A model generated the notes under the pieces. The model saw only the letters and a program-made list of their open reading frames with translations, was not told the origin of the DNA and made no database searches. 64,000 nucleotides of DNA, taken from contig NZ_FZON01000018.1 in the NCBI RefSeq assembly GCF_900188425.1, positions 1-64,000 of the forward strand. The letters run 5' to 3'. This document shows, piece by piece, positions 44,643 to 54,583 of this stretch. Numbering within the stretch: position 1 is the first letter of the stretch; every line of letters begins with the position of its first letter. Made by a program: the position numbers and the translations under genes. Source of the DNA: Antarctobacter heliothermus (GTDB lineage Bacteria > Pseudomonadota > Alphaproteobacteria > Rhodobacterales > Rhodobacteraceae).

Positions 44643-46799
44643 TCAGTTTCCGCCCAGAATATCACGCAGAACCTGTTCCAGAATGGACTGATTTTGACGC
44701 CTGCGGTCTTGTGGTTCGGGCTGTGGCTGTGGCTCTGGCACCTTGGGCGGTACCGGCTCTGACATCGGCAAGGGCTGCACCGGCAGACCTTCTTCAACGC
44801 CTAGCATCACCTCGTGCCAGATTTCCGCAGGCAGGCCGCTGCCGGTCACGCCGGTCAGCGGCGTGTTGTCGTCGTAGCCCATCCAGACGCCGGTGACATA
44901 CTCGGCGGTAAAGCCCACAAACCAGGCGTCGCGCGCCTCTTGGCTGGTGCCGGTCTTGCCCGCAACCTGACGGTCGGGCAGGGCGGCGCGCCCTCCGGTC
45001 CCTTCGGTCACCACCTTGTGCATCATCCAGACAAGTTGCCGCGCCGCCTCTTCGCGAACCACGCGTTCTCCGATGCCGCCACCAGAGCCCATCAGCGGCT
45101 CGCTCTGTCCCTTCAGGCGCAAGACACGCAGCCCGTAAGGCGTCACCGAAGACCCGCCGTTCAGGATACCCGCATAGGCGCCGGTCATCTCCAGCAGCGT
45201 CGCCTCGGACGCGCCAAGCGCCAAGGCCGGCGAGTCCGTCAATTCGCGGTAAATGCCAAAATCGCGCGCCACCCGGATCACCAGATCGCGGCCCACGGTT
45301 TCTGACACCTTGACAGCAGGTACGTTCAGCGACTTTTTCAACGCCTCGGTCAGGGTCACCACGCCATAGTGGCGGCGTGAGTAGTTTTCCGGGCACCACT
45401 CGCCCGACCCGGGAATGTTCAGGCAATAGGGTGCGTCCTCGACCGTATCCAGCGGCGAATACCCCAGTTCCAGCGCGGTGGCGTAGACGAAGGGTTTGAA
45501 GGCTGACCCCGTCTGGCGCACTGCCTGCGATGCGCGGTTGAACAAGCCGGTTGCGTCCGTGTCGCGCCCGCCGACCATGCCGCGCACGGCGCCATCGGCG
45601 GACATGACCACCACGGCCACCTGCGCCTTGGACCCGGACTTTACCTTTTCGGCAAAAATCTTTTCCACAGCCGTCGCTGTCACCTGCTGGATGCGTTGGT
45701 CCAGCGTGGTTTCGATCACCACATCCTCGGTTGTGTCGCGGGTAAAGAAATCCGGCCCGGACTGCATGACCCAGTCAGCGAAATAGCCGCCGCCCAATTG
45801 CTGCGCACCGCTCGACAGCACCGCCGGGTCGGCCTGATACTGGCGCATCTCTGCTTCCGTAAGATATCCCTGATCGTACATCAGGCGCAGCACGGTCGCA
45901 GCGCGGTCCTGACTGCGACTCAGGTTTGCGGTAGGGGCAAGGCTGGACGGCGCGGTCAGCAATCCGGCCAGCATCGCCGCCTCAGCCGGATTCAGCGCCG
46001 CCGCCGGTTTGGCGAAATACCGTTGCGAGGCGGCCTCGGCACCGTAGGCACCGCCGCCCATATACGCCCGGTTGAGGTAGATAGAGAGGATCTCATCCTT
46101 GGAGTATTTGACCTCCATCGCCAGCGCGTAGATCGCCTCGCGCGCTTTGCGTGTCAGCGAGCTTGCCCGGCAGTCGGACACATAGTCGGCCTCGGACTTC
46201 CAGACGTCGGGGTCATATTCAACGCCGAGGCAGACCAGTTTCGCGGTCTGTTGCGTGATGGTGGACCCGCCGTGGCCCGACAGCGGACCGCGCCCTTCGC
46301 GCAGGTTGATCCGGACCGCGCTGGCCACACCGCGCGGGCTGACCCCGAAATGCCAGTAGAACCGACGGTCCTCTGTCGCCACAACCGCGTTCTTGAGATG
46401 CTCGGAGACAGTTTCGGCGGTTACAACGCCACCGAACTGATCGCCGCGCAAAGCAAAGACATCTCCATTGCGATCCAGCAGCGTGACAGACCCGCGCGCC
46501 CGTCCGTCCAGCAGCGTGTTCAACTCTGGCAGGGTGTTGTAGACATACAGCACTGCCGCGCCAAGGATCAGCGCCACAACCACTGTGGCCGACAGCGTCA
46601 CGCGCCAGACCAGCCGAAAAATCCAGCGCAACAACCCGCCAAAGAAGCCAAGGATTCCGCCGCGCTTGCGCCGTGGTGTCGTTTTACGCCGGGCCGCAGG
46701 TTTGCGGGTCCGGGTTGGTTTGGCAGCGGATTTCGCGCCACCACGCGGATAGCGCGAGTCAGCCACCAGCCGCTTGGATTTACCTTTCGAGGAACTCAT
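44643..46799 (-). CDS. PBP1A family penicillin-binding protein
   Basis: A bifunctional class A penicillin-binding protein of 718 residues. A basic cytoplasmic tail (first 48 residues, rich in Lys and Arg) is followed by one membrane helix. The glycosyltransferase domain has ATEDRRFYWHFGV (catalytic Glu) and STITQQTAKL. The transpeptidase domain has SAFK (nucleophile Ser) in RQTGSAFKPFVYATA, SLN in KKSLNVPAVK and KTGT in VAGKTGTSQ. A Pro/Gln-rich C-terminal tail (PVPPKVPEPQPQPEPQ) ends the protein. It polymerises and cross-links peptidoglycan. The start is ATG 46799, just after an in-frame TTG. Confidence 0.93.
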   Translation of the reverse strand: MSSSKGKSKRLVADSRYPRGGAKSAAKPTRTRKPAARRKTTPRRKRGGILGFFGGLLRWIFRLVWRVTLSATVVVALILGAAVLYVYNTLPELNTLLDGRARGSVTLLDRNGDVFALRGDQFGGVVTAETVSEHLKNAVVATEDRRFYWHFGVSPRGVASAVRINLREGRGPLSGHGGSTITQQTAKLVCLGVEYDPDVWKSEADYVSDCRASSLTRKAREAIYALAMEVKYSKDEILSIYLNRAYMGGGAYGAEAASQRYFAKPAAALNPAEAAMLAGLLTAPSSLAPTANLSRSQDRAATVLRLMYDQGYLTEAEMRQYQADPAVLSSGAQQLGGGYFADWVMQSGPDFFTRDTTEDVVIETTLDQRIQQVTATAVEKIFAEKVKSGSKAQVAVVVMSADGAVRGMVGGRDTDATGLFNRASQAVRQTGSAFKPFVYATALELGYSPLDTVEDAPYCLNIPGSGEWCPENYSRRHYGVVTLTEALKKSLNVPAVKVSETVGRDLVIRVARDFGIYRELTDSPALALGASEATLLEMTGAYAGILNGGSSVTPYGLRVLRLKGQSEPLMGSGGGIGERVVREEAARQLVWMMHKVVTEGTGGRAALPDRQVAGKTGTSQEARDAWFVGFTAEYVTGVWMGYDDNTPLTGVTGSGLPAEIWHEVMLGVEEGLPVQPLPMSEPVPPKVPEPQPQPEPQDRRRQNQSILEQVLRDILGGN

Positions 46800-46906
46800 C
46801 AACTCTGCCCGTCACGTTTTTCTTTGAAGGCGACTCTACCGAACCTGAGAGGGAATGTTGACCATCCCCGTAGCGGAGCCGGGTTTATTTTGAGATCAAA
46901 AGTTGT

Positions 46907-46920
46907 GCACAAACCTGTGC
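46907..46920. promoter_or_regulatory. Possible NtrC-type site upstream of glnK
   Basis: GCACA (46907-46911) and TGTGC (46916-46920) form an inverted repeat with 4-bp spacer in a TG-rich context, resembling the GCAC...GTGC halves of NtrC sites. It lies 135 bp before glnK. I could not find a good sigma-54 -24/-12 element after it. Confidence 0.35.
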
Positions 46921-47054
46921 GTGCATAAAAAATAGACACAATCACTCATCAAGCCGCCCGAATTCCGGGCTGATCCCTTCAAATTTGCCCTCTCTCATCG
47001 TTCTGCTGCAGGTGCAAATGCAGGCGCTGCCCTGCCAGACCGAAGGGGACCAAG

Positions 47055-47393
47055 GTGAAACTGATCATTGCAACGATCAAGCCGTTCAAGCTGGAGGAAG
47101 TGCGCGAAGCACTGACCGGCATCGGCGTGCGCGGCATGATGGTAACGGAAATCAAGGGCTTCGGCTCTCAGTCCGGCCATACCGAAATCTACCGCGGCGC
47201 GGAGTACGCCGTAAATTTTGTGCCGAAAATCAAACTGGAGATCGTCGTCTCGGCGTCGATGGCCGATCAGGTGATCGAGGCCATCAAGACCACCGCACAG
47301 ACCGGCAAGATCGGCGACGGCAAGATTTTTGTGCTCGACGTGCTTCAGGCCGTGCGTGTGCGCACCGGCGAAACCGACGCAGACGCGCTGTGA
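47055..47393 (+). CDS. glnK: P-II family nitrogen regulator GlnK
   Basis: Trimeric signal protein that blocks AmtB when nitrogen is plentiful and is uridylylated under limitation. The 112-residue protein keeps Tyr51 in the T-loop (TEIYRGAEYAVNF), the site of uridylylation. The B-loop is TGKIGDGKIFV and the C-loop is near RVRTGE. The T-loop start reads GFGSQSGH where many relatives have GFGRQRGH. It starts at GTG 47055 after AAGGGGACCAAG. amtB begins 28 bp downstream, the standard glnK-amtB operon. Confidence 0.95.
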   Translation: MKLIIATIKPFKLEEVREALTGIGVRGMMVTEIKGFGSQSGHTEIYRGAEYAVNFVPKIKLEIVVSASMADQVIEAIKTTAQTGKIGDGKIFVLDVLQAVRVRTGETDADAL

Positions 47394-47421
47394 CGCGCCG
47401 CTCATCATGAGGGAAACGGAC

Positions 47422-48777
<1,356 letters not shown>

Positions 48778-48809
48778 GCTTCTCCTTCCACTCAGTCTTT
48801 GACCACTGG

Positions 48810-48835
48810 CCCGGGCGTTCGCGCCCGGGTTTTTT
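48810..48835 (+). terminator. Rho-independent terminator of glnK-amtB
   Basis: CCCGGGCG (48810-48817) pairs with CGCCCGGG (48822-48829) over the stable TTCG tetraloop, then TTTTTT. Confidence 0.95.
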
Positions 48836-48929
48836 CGTGCAGCGGTTTTGATATGCTGATCATTGCCAAGGGGCCTGTCATCCGCCGTTGGCTGCGCTAA
48901 GATTGCGTATCTGTGGAGGGTCGTGACAG

Positions 48930-49235
48930 ATGCCGAGTTTGATCGCATTGCTCTTTTCGGCGGCCTTCCTGATTTGGGCGGCGGTGCCGGTCATGGCCAA
49001 CCATGGCAGCCTGTCCGATCCCTGCATGGAAATCTGCATGGACTGCGGTGCATCCGATCCTGCCAAGCAAGACCACGACTCGATCTGTGGCGCATGCCCT
49101 GTGATCGGGTCCATTTTACCCGACTCCTTGGGGCTGCCGGTGTCGGTAGAGCATCGTGCCGTGCCTGCCCTGCCGGGGCGGCTACTGGTTGCAGAGCCAA
49201 CTCTGGTGTCCGATCCTCCGCCTCCGCGCGGCTGA
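48930..49235 (+). CDS. Small exported Cys-rich protein (DUF2946-like)
   Basis: A 101-residue protein with a signal peptide (about residues 1-23, ending VMA). Five cysteines stand in a C-x3-C-x2-C ... C-x2-C pattern (Cys32, 36, 39, 53, 56), with His residues nearby. It ends in DPPPPRG. This layout and the Pro-Pro-Arg end resemble small metal-binding exported proteins such as DUF2946 members, often linked to copper. GGAGGG lies upstream of the ATG. A cytochrome c gene follows 55 bp later on the same strand. The assignment is by pattern, and the metal is a guess. Confidence 0.6.
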   Translation: MPSLIALLFSAAFLIWAAVPVMANHGSLSDPCMEICMDCGASDPAKQDHDSICGACPVIGSILPDSLGLPVSVEHRAVPALPGRLLVAEPTLVSDPPPPRG

Positions 49236-49290
49236 CAAGGAACGTGGCATCCGAAGGGGGCCAATCTGTCAGACACACTTGGAGACCTGT

Positions 49291-49722
49291 ATGAAAACCG
49301 GATACATTCTGGCCGGTGCGCTTGCCCTTGGGGCCGCCGCCGCCGCCTATCAGTTCACCTCACCGGGCAGCGTCGACGCCCAGACACCCGCCGCGGCGGG
49401 GGCACCTCTGGCACAGGTCAAGTTGCCGGAAACACTGTCCGCCAATGCGCAGATCGGCAAGAATGGCTATGACGCCGTTTGCGCAGACTGCCACGGCGAA
49501 AACGCTGACGGGCGCAAAGGTATGGGGCCGCCGCTGGTGCACAAGATCTATGAGCCGTCTCACCACGGCGACGAATCGTTCCAACTGGCGGTACAGCGCG
49601 GCGTGCGCGCCCACCATTGGCCGTTTGGTAACATGCCCGCGCAACAGGGCCTGACCCGCGCCGATGTCAGCGCTATCGTCGCCTATGTGCGTGAGATGCA
49701 ACGCGCCAACGGCATCAACTGA
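49291..49722 (+). CDS. Cytochrome c family protein
   Basis: A 143-residue exported single-heme c-type cytochrome. A signal or anchor (LAGALALGAAAAAYQF) is followed by an Ala/Pro-rich spacer. The heme site is CADCH (Cys64, Cys67, His68), with the likely axial Met in GNMPAQ (Met115). The C-terminal helix VSAIVAYVREMQ is typical. GGAG stands before the ATG at 49291. It is class I and probably a periplasmic electron carrier; the partner enzyme is not evident. It follows a Cys-rich small protein gene. Confidence 0.88.
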   Translation: MKTGYILAGALALGAAAAAYQFTSPGSVDAQTPAAAGAPLAQVKLPETLSANAQIGKNGYDAVCADCHGENADGRKGMGPPLVHKIYEPSHHGDESFQLAVQRGVRAHHWPFGNMPAQQGLTRADVSAIVAYVREMQRANGIN

Positions 49723-49768
49723 CCGCAGAGCCCGAGAAGCAGAGGCATGTGAAAGGTGAGGAGCGGGG

Positions 49769-50539
49769 TCAGCCCCGCTCCGTCTCGCGGCGCAGGCGTT
49801 GACGGGCGATGGCCTCGTTCTTTTCGGCTTCGCGGTTGTCGCTTAGCGCGGCCTCGACAAAGTTCAGATGCGCCTCGACGGCGGTGCGCGCTGCGGCGGG
49901 ATCGCGGGCCTGCAACGCATCGTTCACGGCGCGGTGCTGTTCCAGCAGGGTGTCGCGCCTCGTGCGTTGCTTGAACATGATCTGGCGGTTGTAGAACACA
50001 CCTTCGCGCAGCAGTTGATACATCGACCGCATCATGTGCAGCATGATGACGTTATGGCTGGCCTCGATGATCGCCAGGTGGAATTCCGCGTCCAGACCCG
50101 CCTCTTCGGTCGGGTTGCGCTTGGTGTGTGCGGTTTCCATCTTGGCAAAGACCGCTGCAATCACCGCAAGATCGCAGTCGGTGCCGTAGATCGCAGCGCG
50201 TTCTGCGGCCAGTCCTTCCATGTCGCGGCGGAAGGACAGGTAGTCGAACACGGCTTCGTCATGGTTTGCAAATAGCTGGATCAAGGGTTGCGAAAAGGCG
50301 CTGCCCAGAACCTCTGTCACAAAGATGCCCGCGCTTGCGCGGGAGGTCAGCAGGCCGCGTGCCTGCAATTCCGCCACCGCTTCGCGCAGCGAAGGGCGAG
50401 AGACGCCCATCTGTTCCGACAGGTCTCGCTCGGACGGCAAGCGCTCGCCCGGGCGCAAAACCCCGCGCAGGATCAGCTTTTCGATTTGCCGAACGACGGC
50501 ATGCGAAAGCTTTTCGGATTGGACTTTTTCGAACGGCAT
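49769..50539 (-). CDS. FadR/GntR-family transcriptional regulator (FCD domain)
   Basis: A 256-residue regulator. The N-terminal GntR winged helix (about residues 12-72, with LPSERDLSEQMGVSRPSLREAV) is followed by an all-helical FCD ligand domain. That domain has DAEFHLAIIEASHN, whose Asp and His residues bind a metal or a small organic acid. PdhR and LldR are close relatives in layout. The effector is unknown. An inverted repeat GGTAA-N7-TTACC lies 17 bp before its start and may be its own operator. moaE runs in the same direction upstream. Confidence 0.9.
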   Translation of the reverse strand: MPFEKVQSEKLSHAVVRQIEKLILRGVLRPGERLPSERDLSEQMGVSRPSLREAVAELQARGLLTSRASAGIFVTEVLGSAFSQPLIQLFANHDEAVFDYLSFRRDMEGLAAERAAIYGTDCDLAVIAAVFAKMETAHTKRNPTEEAGLDAEFHLAIIEASHNVIMLHMMRSMYQLLREGVFYNRQIMFKQRTRRDTLLEQHRAVNDALQARDPAAARTAVEAHLNFVEAALSDNREAEKNEAIARQRLRRETERG

Positions 50540-50555
50540 GGTGGTTCCTTCGCAC

Positions 50556-50572
50556 GGTAAGGGATTTTTACC
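50556..50572. promoter_or_regulatory. Inverted repeat in front of the FadR-type regulator
   Basis: GGTAA (50556-50560) and TTACC (50568-50572), spacer 7 bp. A second short site, GGTCTTACC (50584-50592), overlaps the moaE end. Position and dyad form suit autoregulation by the FCD regulator. Confidence 0.45.
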
Positions 50573-50587
50573 AAAACCACGGGGGTC

Positions 50588-51031
50588 TTACCACCGCGTC
50601 AGCGCCGCTTCGTCCTCATCCTTGGCGGCGACCCATGTGCCGGTTTCCGCGCAGTATTCCTTTTTCCAGAACGGCGCGCGGGATTTCAGGTAGTCCATCA
50701 GGTATTCCGCCGCCTCGAAGGCATCCTTGCGATGCGGCGCGGCGGTTGCGACCATCATGATCTGTTCGCCCGGCTCCAATCGGCCAAAGCGATGAATCAC
50801 CAGCGCGTCGCCCAATGACCAGCGATCAATGGCCTCAACCGTGATCTGTTCCAGCGCCTTTTGGGTCATGCCGGGGTAGTGTTCGATCTCCATGGCCTGC
50901 AAGCCGCCGCCTGGACGGTCGCGCACGATGCCAGTGAAGGTGACAACAGCCCCCATGTCGTGACGCCCGGCGGCAAAACCGGCGGCCTCTGCGCCAAAGT
51001 CAAACGGGGCGTCCTGCACAACGATGCGCAT
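50588..51031 (-). CDS. moaE: Molybdopterin synthase catalytic subunit MoaE
   Basis: Transfers sulfur from MoaD thiocarboxylate to precursor Z, giving molybdopterin. The 147-residue protein has VTFTGIVRD near residue 30, HRFGRLEPGEQIMMVATAAPHR in the middle and the lysine-rich DYLKSRAPFWKKE block that holds the active-site Lys. It follows moaD after 3 bp, in the order pgsA-moaD-moaE. Confidence 0.95.
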   Translation of the reverse strand: MRIVVQDAPFDFGAEAAGFAAGRHDMGAVVTFTGIVRDRPGGGLQAMEIEHYPGMTQKALEQITVEAIDRWSLGDALVIHRFGRLEPGEQIMMVATAAPHRKDAFEAAEYLMDYLKSRAPFWKKEYCAETGTWVAAKDEDEAALTRW

Positions 51032-51034
51032 GGC

Positions 51035-51280
51035 TCAGCCCCCCGTCATCGGCGGGAAAAAGGCCACCTCGCGGACACCGGCCAGCGGCGCGTCGAAATC
51101 GGTCAGTTCCTGATCGACGGCCACGCGCAGCGCGCTCAGATCCTCGAAGGCGGCGGCGTAACGGTCTTCGCGCGCGCGCAACTCGGCAACCAGATCGGCC
51201 ACGGTTGTGGCCTGGGTCTGGACCGTTTCGCGCGGCAGCCCAATGCGTTCACGCACCCATGCGAAATACAGCACGTCCAT
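51035..51280 (-). CDS. moaD: Molybdopterin converting factor small subunit MoaD
   Basis: An 81-residue ubiquitin-like sulfur carrier. The C-terminus PPMTGG ends in the Gly-Gly that becomes the thiocarboxylate. The start is ATG 51280, sharing its A with the pgsA stop (TGATG), and GGAGGACAAG within pgsA serves as ribosome site. A reading from 51328 would add 16 residues inside pgsA and is unlikely. It works with MoaE, encoded 3 bp downstream. Confidence 0.93.
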   Translation of the reverse strand: MDVLYFAWVRERIGLPRETVQTQATTVADLVAELRAREDRYAAAFEDLSALRVAVDQELTDFDAPLAGVREVAFFPPMTGG

Positions 51281-51945
51281 CACTTGTCCTCCCTCAGATG
51301 CGGCAGAGCCTTGCGGAAGTAATCCCATCCGGTGATCAACGTCAAAGCCGCCGCCAGCCAGAGCAGAGCCAATCCGCCGTTGCCGGACCAGATCATGCCC
51401 TGCAATTTCCAGCGCAGGCCAAATTCGTCGGCGCGTTCGCCGTCAAGAATCTGACCGATGATCTCATCGCCCATCCCCATACTGGACATCACAAGGTAGT
51501 GTTCAAAAATACCCTGTGCAAACAGCACCGCAATGGCGACCATCTGCGCGGTTGTCTTCCACTTGGCCAGCTTGGTCACCTTCAGTGTGCCCGCCGTGTC
51601 ACCCAGAAATTCCCGCAACCCCGAGACAAAGACCTCACGGAAGAGGATCATGGTCGCTGGCAGAACAAGCCACGGGGACCATGACGAAAATCCGACGATG
51701 ACCATCAGAGCGATGACCACCATCGCCTTGTCGGCAATCGGGTCCAGCATGGCGCCCAGTTTGGTTTCTTGTTGCCAGCTGCGGGCCAGATGGCCATCCA
51801 GCCAATCGGTCATGGCGGCCCCGGCAAACAGGATCAGCGCCGCCCAGTCGGCCAGTGGGCGCGAAAAATAGAGGAACATCACCGCAACGCCGGGCGCGGC
51901 GAGCAGGCGCAGGATGGTCAGGAGGTTGGGCAATGTGAGTTTCAT
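51280..51945 (-). CDS. pgsA: CDP-diacylglycerol-glycerol-3-phosphate 3-phosphatidyltransferase
   Basis: First step of phosphatidylglycerol and cardiolipin synthesis in the inner membrane. The 221-residue integral protein has the CDP-alcohol motif DG-x2-AR-x8-G-x3-D-x3-D, read as DWLDGHLARSW...GAMLDPIADK (about residues 47-72), plus four or five further hydrophobic segments. It is coupled to moaD by TGATG, a combination of phospholipid and molybdopterin genes seen in this lineage. Confidence 0.93.
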   Translation of the reverse strand: MKLTLPNLLTILRLLAAPGVAVMFLYFSRPLADWAALILFAGAAMTDWLDGHLARSWQQETKLGAMLDPIADKAMVVIALMVIVGFSSWSPWLVLPATMILFREVFVSGLREFLGDTAGTLKVTKLAKWKTTAQMVAIAVLFAQGIFEHYLVMSSMGMGDEIIGQILDGERADEFGLRWKLQGMIWSGNGGLALLWLAAALTLITGWDYFRKALPHLREDK

Positions 51946-52037
51946 CGACGCCTTCCTAACCCGTTCTCCGAGGAGGGGGAAGGCTTGCCGAAAGGAGTCG
52001 AAAGACCCAAATTGATCGGGATGGCAATGAGGTGTCT

Positions 52038-52439
52038 ATGCGTGAAGCATTGTTTGCCCTGCTGGTTCTGGCGGGCCCTGCCATTGCGCAGGATGATATG
52101 ATGGATGGCCCGGTGGATGGCCGTTGGGCCCTGCAACGGATCGGCGATGCGCCCTTTGCGGCGCGCGCGGAGCTGGACCTGTCACAGGCCGGGCGCGTGA
52201 GCGGCTCTGGCCCGTGCAACGGGTTCTCCGGACGGGTGGAGGGCGATTGGCCCAAGATTTCGGTGGGCCCTCTGCGGTCGACCCGGCGGGCCTGTCCGGA
52301 ACTGGGGCAGGAGCATCTGTTTTTCATGGCCTTGCAGTCCGTGCAGCACGGCGCGATGCGTGAAGATGATCTGGTGCTGACCGATCCCGCAGGCCGCGAA
52401 TTGGTGTTCATCCGGCTGCCCGCGCCCTCAGACGAGTGA
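52038..52439 (+). CDS. META domain-containing exported protein
   Basis: A 133-residue protein with a signal peptide ending AIAQ. A single META/HslJ-like domain follows, with [24 protein letters not shown] and [21 protein letters not shown]. HslJ relatives are small envelope proteins linked to heat or novobiocin tolerance; no activity is known. Two Cys (in GPCNGF and RACPEL) may pair. The ATG at 52038 or GTG at 52032 could be the start. The 3' end overlaps the convergent recO by 32 bp. Confidence 0.82.
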   Translation: MREALFALLVLAGPAIAQDDMMDGPVDGRWALQRIGDAPFAARAELDLSQAGRVSGSGPCNGFSGRVEGDWPKISVGPLRSTRRACPELGQEHLFFMALQSVQHGAMREDDLVLTDPAGRELVFIRLPAPSDE

Positions 52440-53139
52440 TCAGCGCCGATCGCGCGGCAGGCAGTGGCTTATCGCGCAGGTCCGGGGCCAGACGGTTTTC
52501 CATGAAAAACCCGGTTGTGGCCAAAGCGTCGAGGATTTCCGTGTCCTCGGCCTCTCCCTGTCCCAGTAGGATCGGCGGCAGAGGCAACAGGCGGTCGGCC
52601 CAGTCACCGGCGGCGATGGACGTCACCGCACGGCCGGTCTTGGGGGAAACAAACGCCAAGCCCTCTGTTGCGCCGGTGACGGCGCAAGAGGTCAAATCAA
52701 GGCCAAAGCCCATTTCATCCAGCAGGGCGAGTTCCCACTGCAGATAGGCAAGCGGCCAGAGATCTGGGCGGTCGAGCAGGTCCAGCAGCACCTCTGAGCG
52801 CTGGTAGAGCGCGGGGTGCGGTTCTCGTTCCGGCAGGCAGAACGCCAGCAGCGCGGTCACCGCATTGAGCCCCGCCAGCGCCACCCGGTCGCCAAGCGCC
52901 GCCGCAGCGCGCGAACGTTGCGGTTCCGCAGTGTAGCTGCCGATGTGATCCTCCAGCCGTGCGCGCCATGCCAGATCCAGTTGCGCGCCGGGTTGCAGAT
53001 GCGGTGCCAGTTTGCGCGAGGTTCCGCCGCGCAGAACGCCCGCGTGACGGCCATGTCCGGGCGTGAACACGTCGAGGATCAGCGACGTTTCGCCGTGCTT
53101 TTTCGTGCTGAGCAAGATGCCGGTGTCGCGCCAGTCCAT
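52408..53139 (-). CDS. recO: DNA repair protein RecO
   Basis: Loads RecA with RecF and RecR at single-strand gaps and anneals strands. The 243-residue protein starts [22 protein letters not shown], the OB-fold N-terminus of alphaproteobacterial RecO. It continues with [22 protein letters not shown] and a helical C-terminal part containing [10 protein letters not shown]. The start at 53139 is the family start; the frame is open upstream but crosses an intergenic repeat. It closes the era-DUF1491-recO set. Confidence 0.93.
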   Translation of the reverse strand: MDWRDTGILLSTKKHGETSLILDVFTPGHGRHAGVLRGGTSRKLAPHLQPGAQLDLAWRARLEDHIGSYTAEPQRSRAAAALGDRVALAGLNAVTALLAFCLPEREPHPALYQRSEVLLDLLDRPDLWPLAYLQWELALLDEMGFGLDLTSCAVTGATEGLAFVSPKTGRAVTSIAAGDWADRLLPLPPILLGQGEAEDTEILDALATTGFFMENRLAPDLRDKPLPAARSALITRLRARAAG

Positions 53140-53217
53140 GGTTGCAGGATCGGGATACGGGCATGCTTTGGCAAGCGGTGATCCAGCGGAGCAGCCTGCG
53201 GCTGCGCTGTTTGTCTC

Positions 53218-53266
53218 GGCCCCTTGCGGGGCCTCGGGGGGTGAGTATTTGGACCAGGAAGAAGCC
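53218..53266 (-). repeat. Intergenic repeat, copy D (subfamily 2)
   Basis: On the minus strand it reads GGCTTCTTCCTGGTCCAAAT, then ACTCACCCCCC and a hairpin GGCCCC-GCAA-GGGGCC (53218-53233). It resembles copy B (22271-22324) in the first 25 bases and in having a terminal GC hairpin. It lies between recO and the DUF1491 gene. Confidence 0.6.
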
Positions 53267-53272
53267 TGCAGG

Positions 53273-53602
53273 TCAGGCGAGAGAGGGATCGTCGAGCAGG
53301 TGGCGGCCTTGTCTGTCCTCAACCTCTATCACCCAGAGGTCGGGGTCGAAACGGCGTTGGCGGGTGATCGACTCGTCGACATCGCGTTCGGCACCCTTGG
53401 CAAGGTCGGTCCATTTACGGTCGCCGGTCATCAAGTCGAAGCCACGGGTAAAGGCGCGGGCCTGTCCGTCGAGCGTGTTCAGCTTGACCAGAACGGCGCC
53501 AGCATTGTCATCGCCATGGGCGATGACGAAAGCAGGGATATCCATCAGACGCAGCCGGGCGAGGTAGGCATCAACCCAGAAACGCGCGGTGAGGCGTACC
53601 AT
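53273..53602 (-). CDS. DUF1491 family protein
   Basis: A 109-residue protein of the DUF1491 family, found almost only in alphaproteobacteria and usually placed between era and recO as here. It has [22 protein letters not shown] at the N-terminus, then [21 protein letters not shown] and [21 protein letters not shown]. The function is unknown. Its start is 1 bp after the era stop. There is no signal peptide or membrane segment, so it is cytoplasmic. Confidence 0.9.
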   Translation of the reverse strand: MVRLTARFWVDAYLARLRLMDIPAFVIAHGDDNAGAVLVKLNTLDGQARAFTRGFDLMTGDRKWTDLAKGAERDVDESITRQRRFDPDLWVIEVEDRQGRHLLDDPSLA

Positions 53603-53603
53603 G

Positions 53604-54512
53604 TCAGGCGTTGCCGTCTTTGAAGTTCAGCCCCATTTCCGAGTAGCGTTCTTTTTCTTCCAGCCAGTTTTCGCGGACTTTGACTTGCAGGAACAGGTGG
53701 ATGGGGCGGCCAAGGAATTCTGTCAGTTCCTCACGCGATGCCTTGGAGATTGCCTTGATCGTCTCGCCCTTGTGGCCAAGGATGATGCCCTTGTGGCCGT
53801 CGCGGGCGACATAGACGATCTGATCGATGCGGGCAGAGCCGTCTTTGCGCTCTTCCCAGTTCTCGGTCTCGACCGTCAGTTGATAGGGCAGTTCCTGATG
53901 CAGGCGCAGGGTCAGCTTTTCGCGCGTGATCTCAGCCGCGATCATGCGCATGGGCAGGTCGGCGATCTGATCTTCGGGATAGAGCCATGGACCTTCGGGC
54001 ACTTCGGCGGCGAGCCATGTGCGCAACTCGTCAATGCCGTAGCCTTTTTCGGCGGAGATCATGAAGGTCCGGGCAAAGGCGAACCGGTCGTTCATGTCCT
54101 TGGTCAGGGCCAGCAGGACGGGGGCCTCGACTCGGTCGATCTTGTTGATGGCAAGGGCGATCTTGCGTCCCTTGGGCAGGTCGGCGAGCCCTTCGAGGAT
54201 GCGTTCCACCCCTTCGGTCACGCCGCGATGGGCCTCTATCAGCAGGACGATCACGTCCGCATCCGCAGCCCCACCCCAAGCGGCGGCGACCATGGCGCGG
54301 TCCAGCCTGCGGCGCGGTTTGAACAGGCCCGGCGTGTCGACAAAGATCAGCTGGCTGTCACCGTCCATGGCCACGCCGCGAATGCGGGCGCGGGTGGTCT
54401 GCACCTTGTGGGTGACAATGCTGACCTTGGCCCCCACCATGTAGTTGGTGAGCGTGGATTTGCCCGCATTGGGCTCTCCGATCAGGGCGATGAAACCGGC
54501 GCGTGTGGTCAT
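53604..54512 (-). CDS. era: GTPase Era
   Basis: A 302-residue GTPase for 30S ribosome maturation that binds the 3' end of 16S rRNA. G1 is GEPNAGKST near residue 12, G3 DTPGL, G4 NKID and G5 SAEKG. The C-terminal KH domain includes GHKGETIKAISKASREEL. Position next to rnc, DUF1491 and recO matches the alphaproteobacterial core cluster, although two genes (nuclease and transporter) separate it from rnc here. Confidence 0.96.
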   Translation of the reverse strand: MTTRAGFIALIGEPNAGKSTLTNYMVGAKVSIVTHKVQTTRARIRGVAMDGDSQLIFVDTPGLFKPRRRLDRAMVAAAWGGAADADVIVLLIEAHRGVTEGVERILEGLADLPKGRKIALAINKIDRVEAPVLLALTKDMNDRFAFARTFMISAEKGYGIDELRTWLAAEVPEGPWLYPEDQIADLPMRMIAAEITREKLTLRLHQELPYQLTVETENWEERKDGSARIDQIVYVARDGHKGIILGHKGETIKAISKASREELTEFLGRPIHLFLQVKVRENWLEEKERYSEMGLNFKDGNA

Positions 54513-54583
54513 AGGGGAATCCGGAGATGGGCCAAGGAAAAACGTGTGTTAGGGGATTTGCGGCGTCAAGGCCAGCGAAATTC

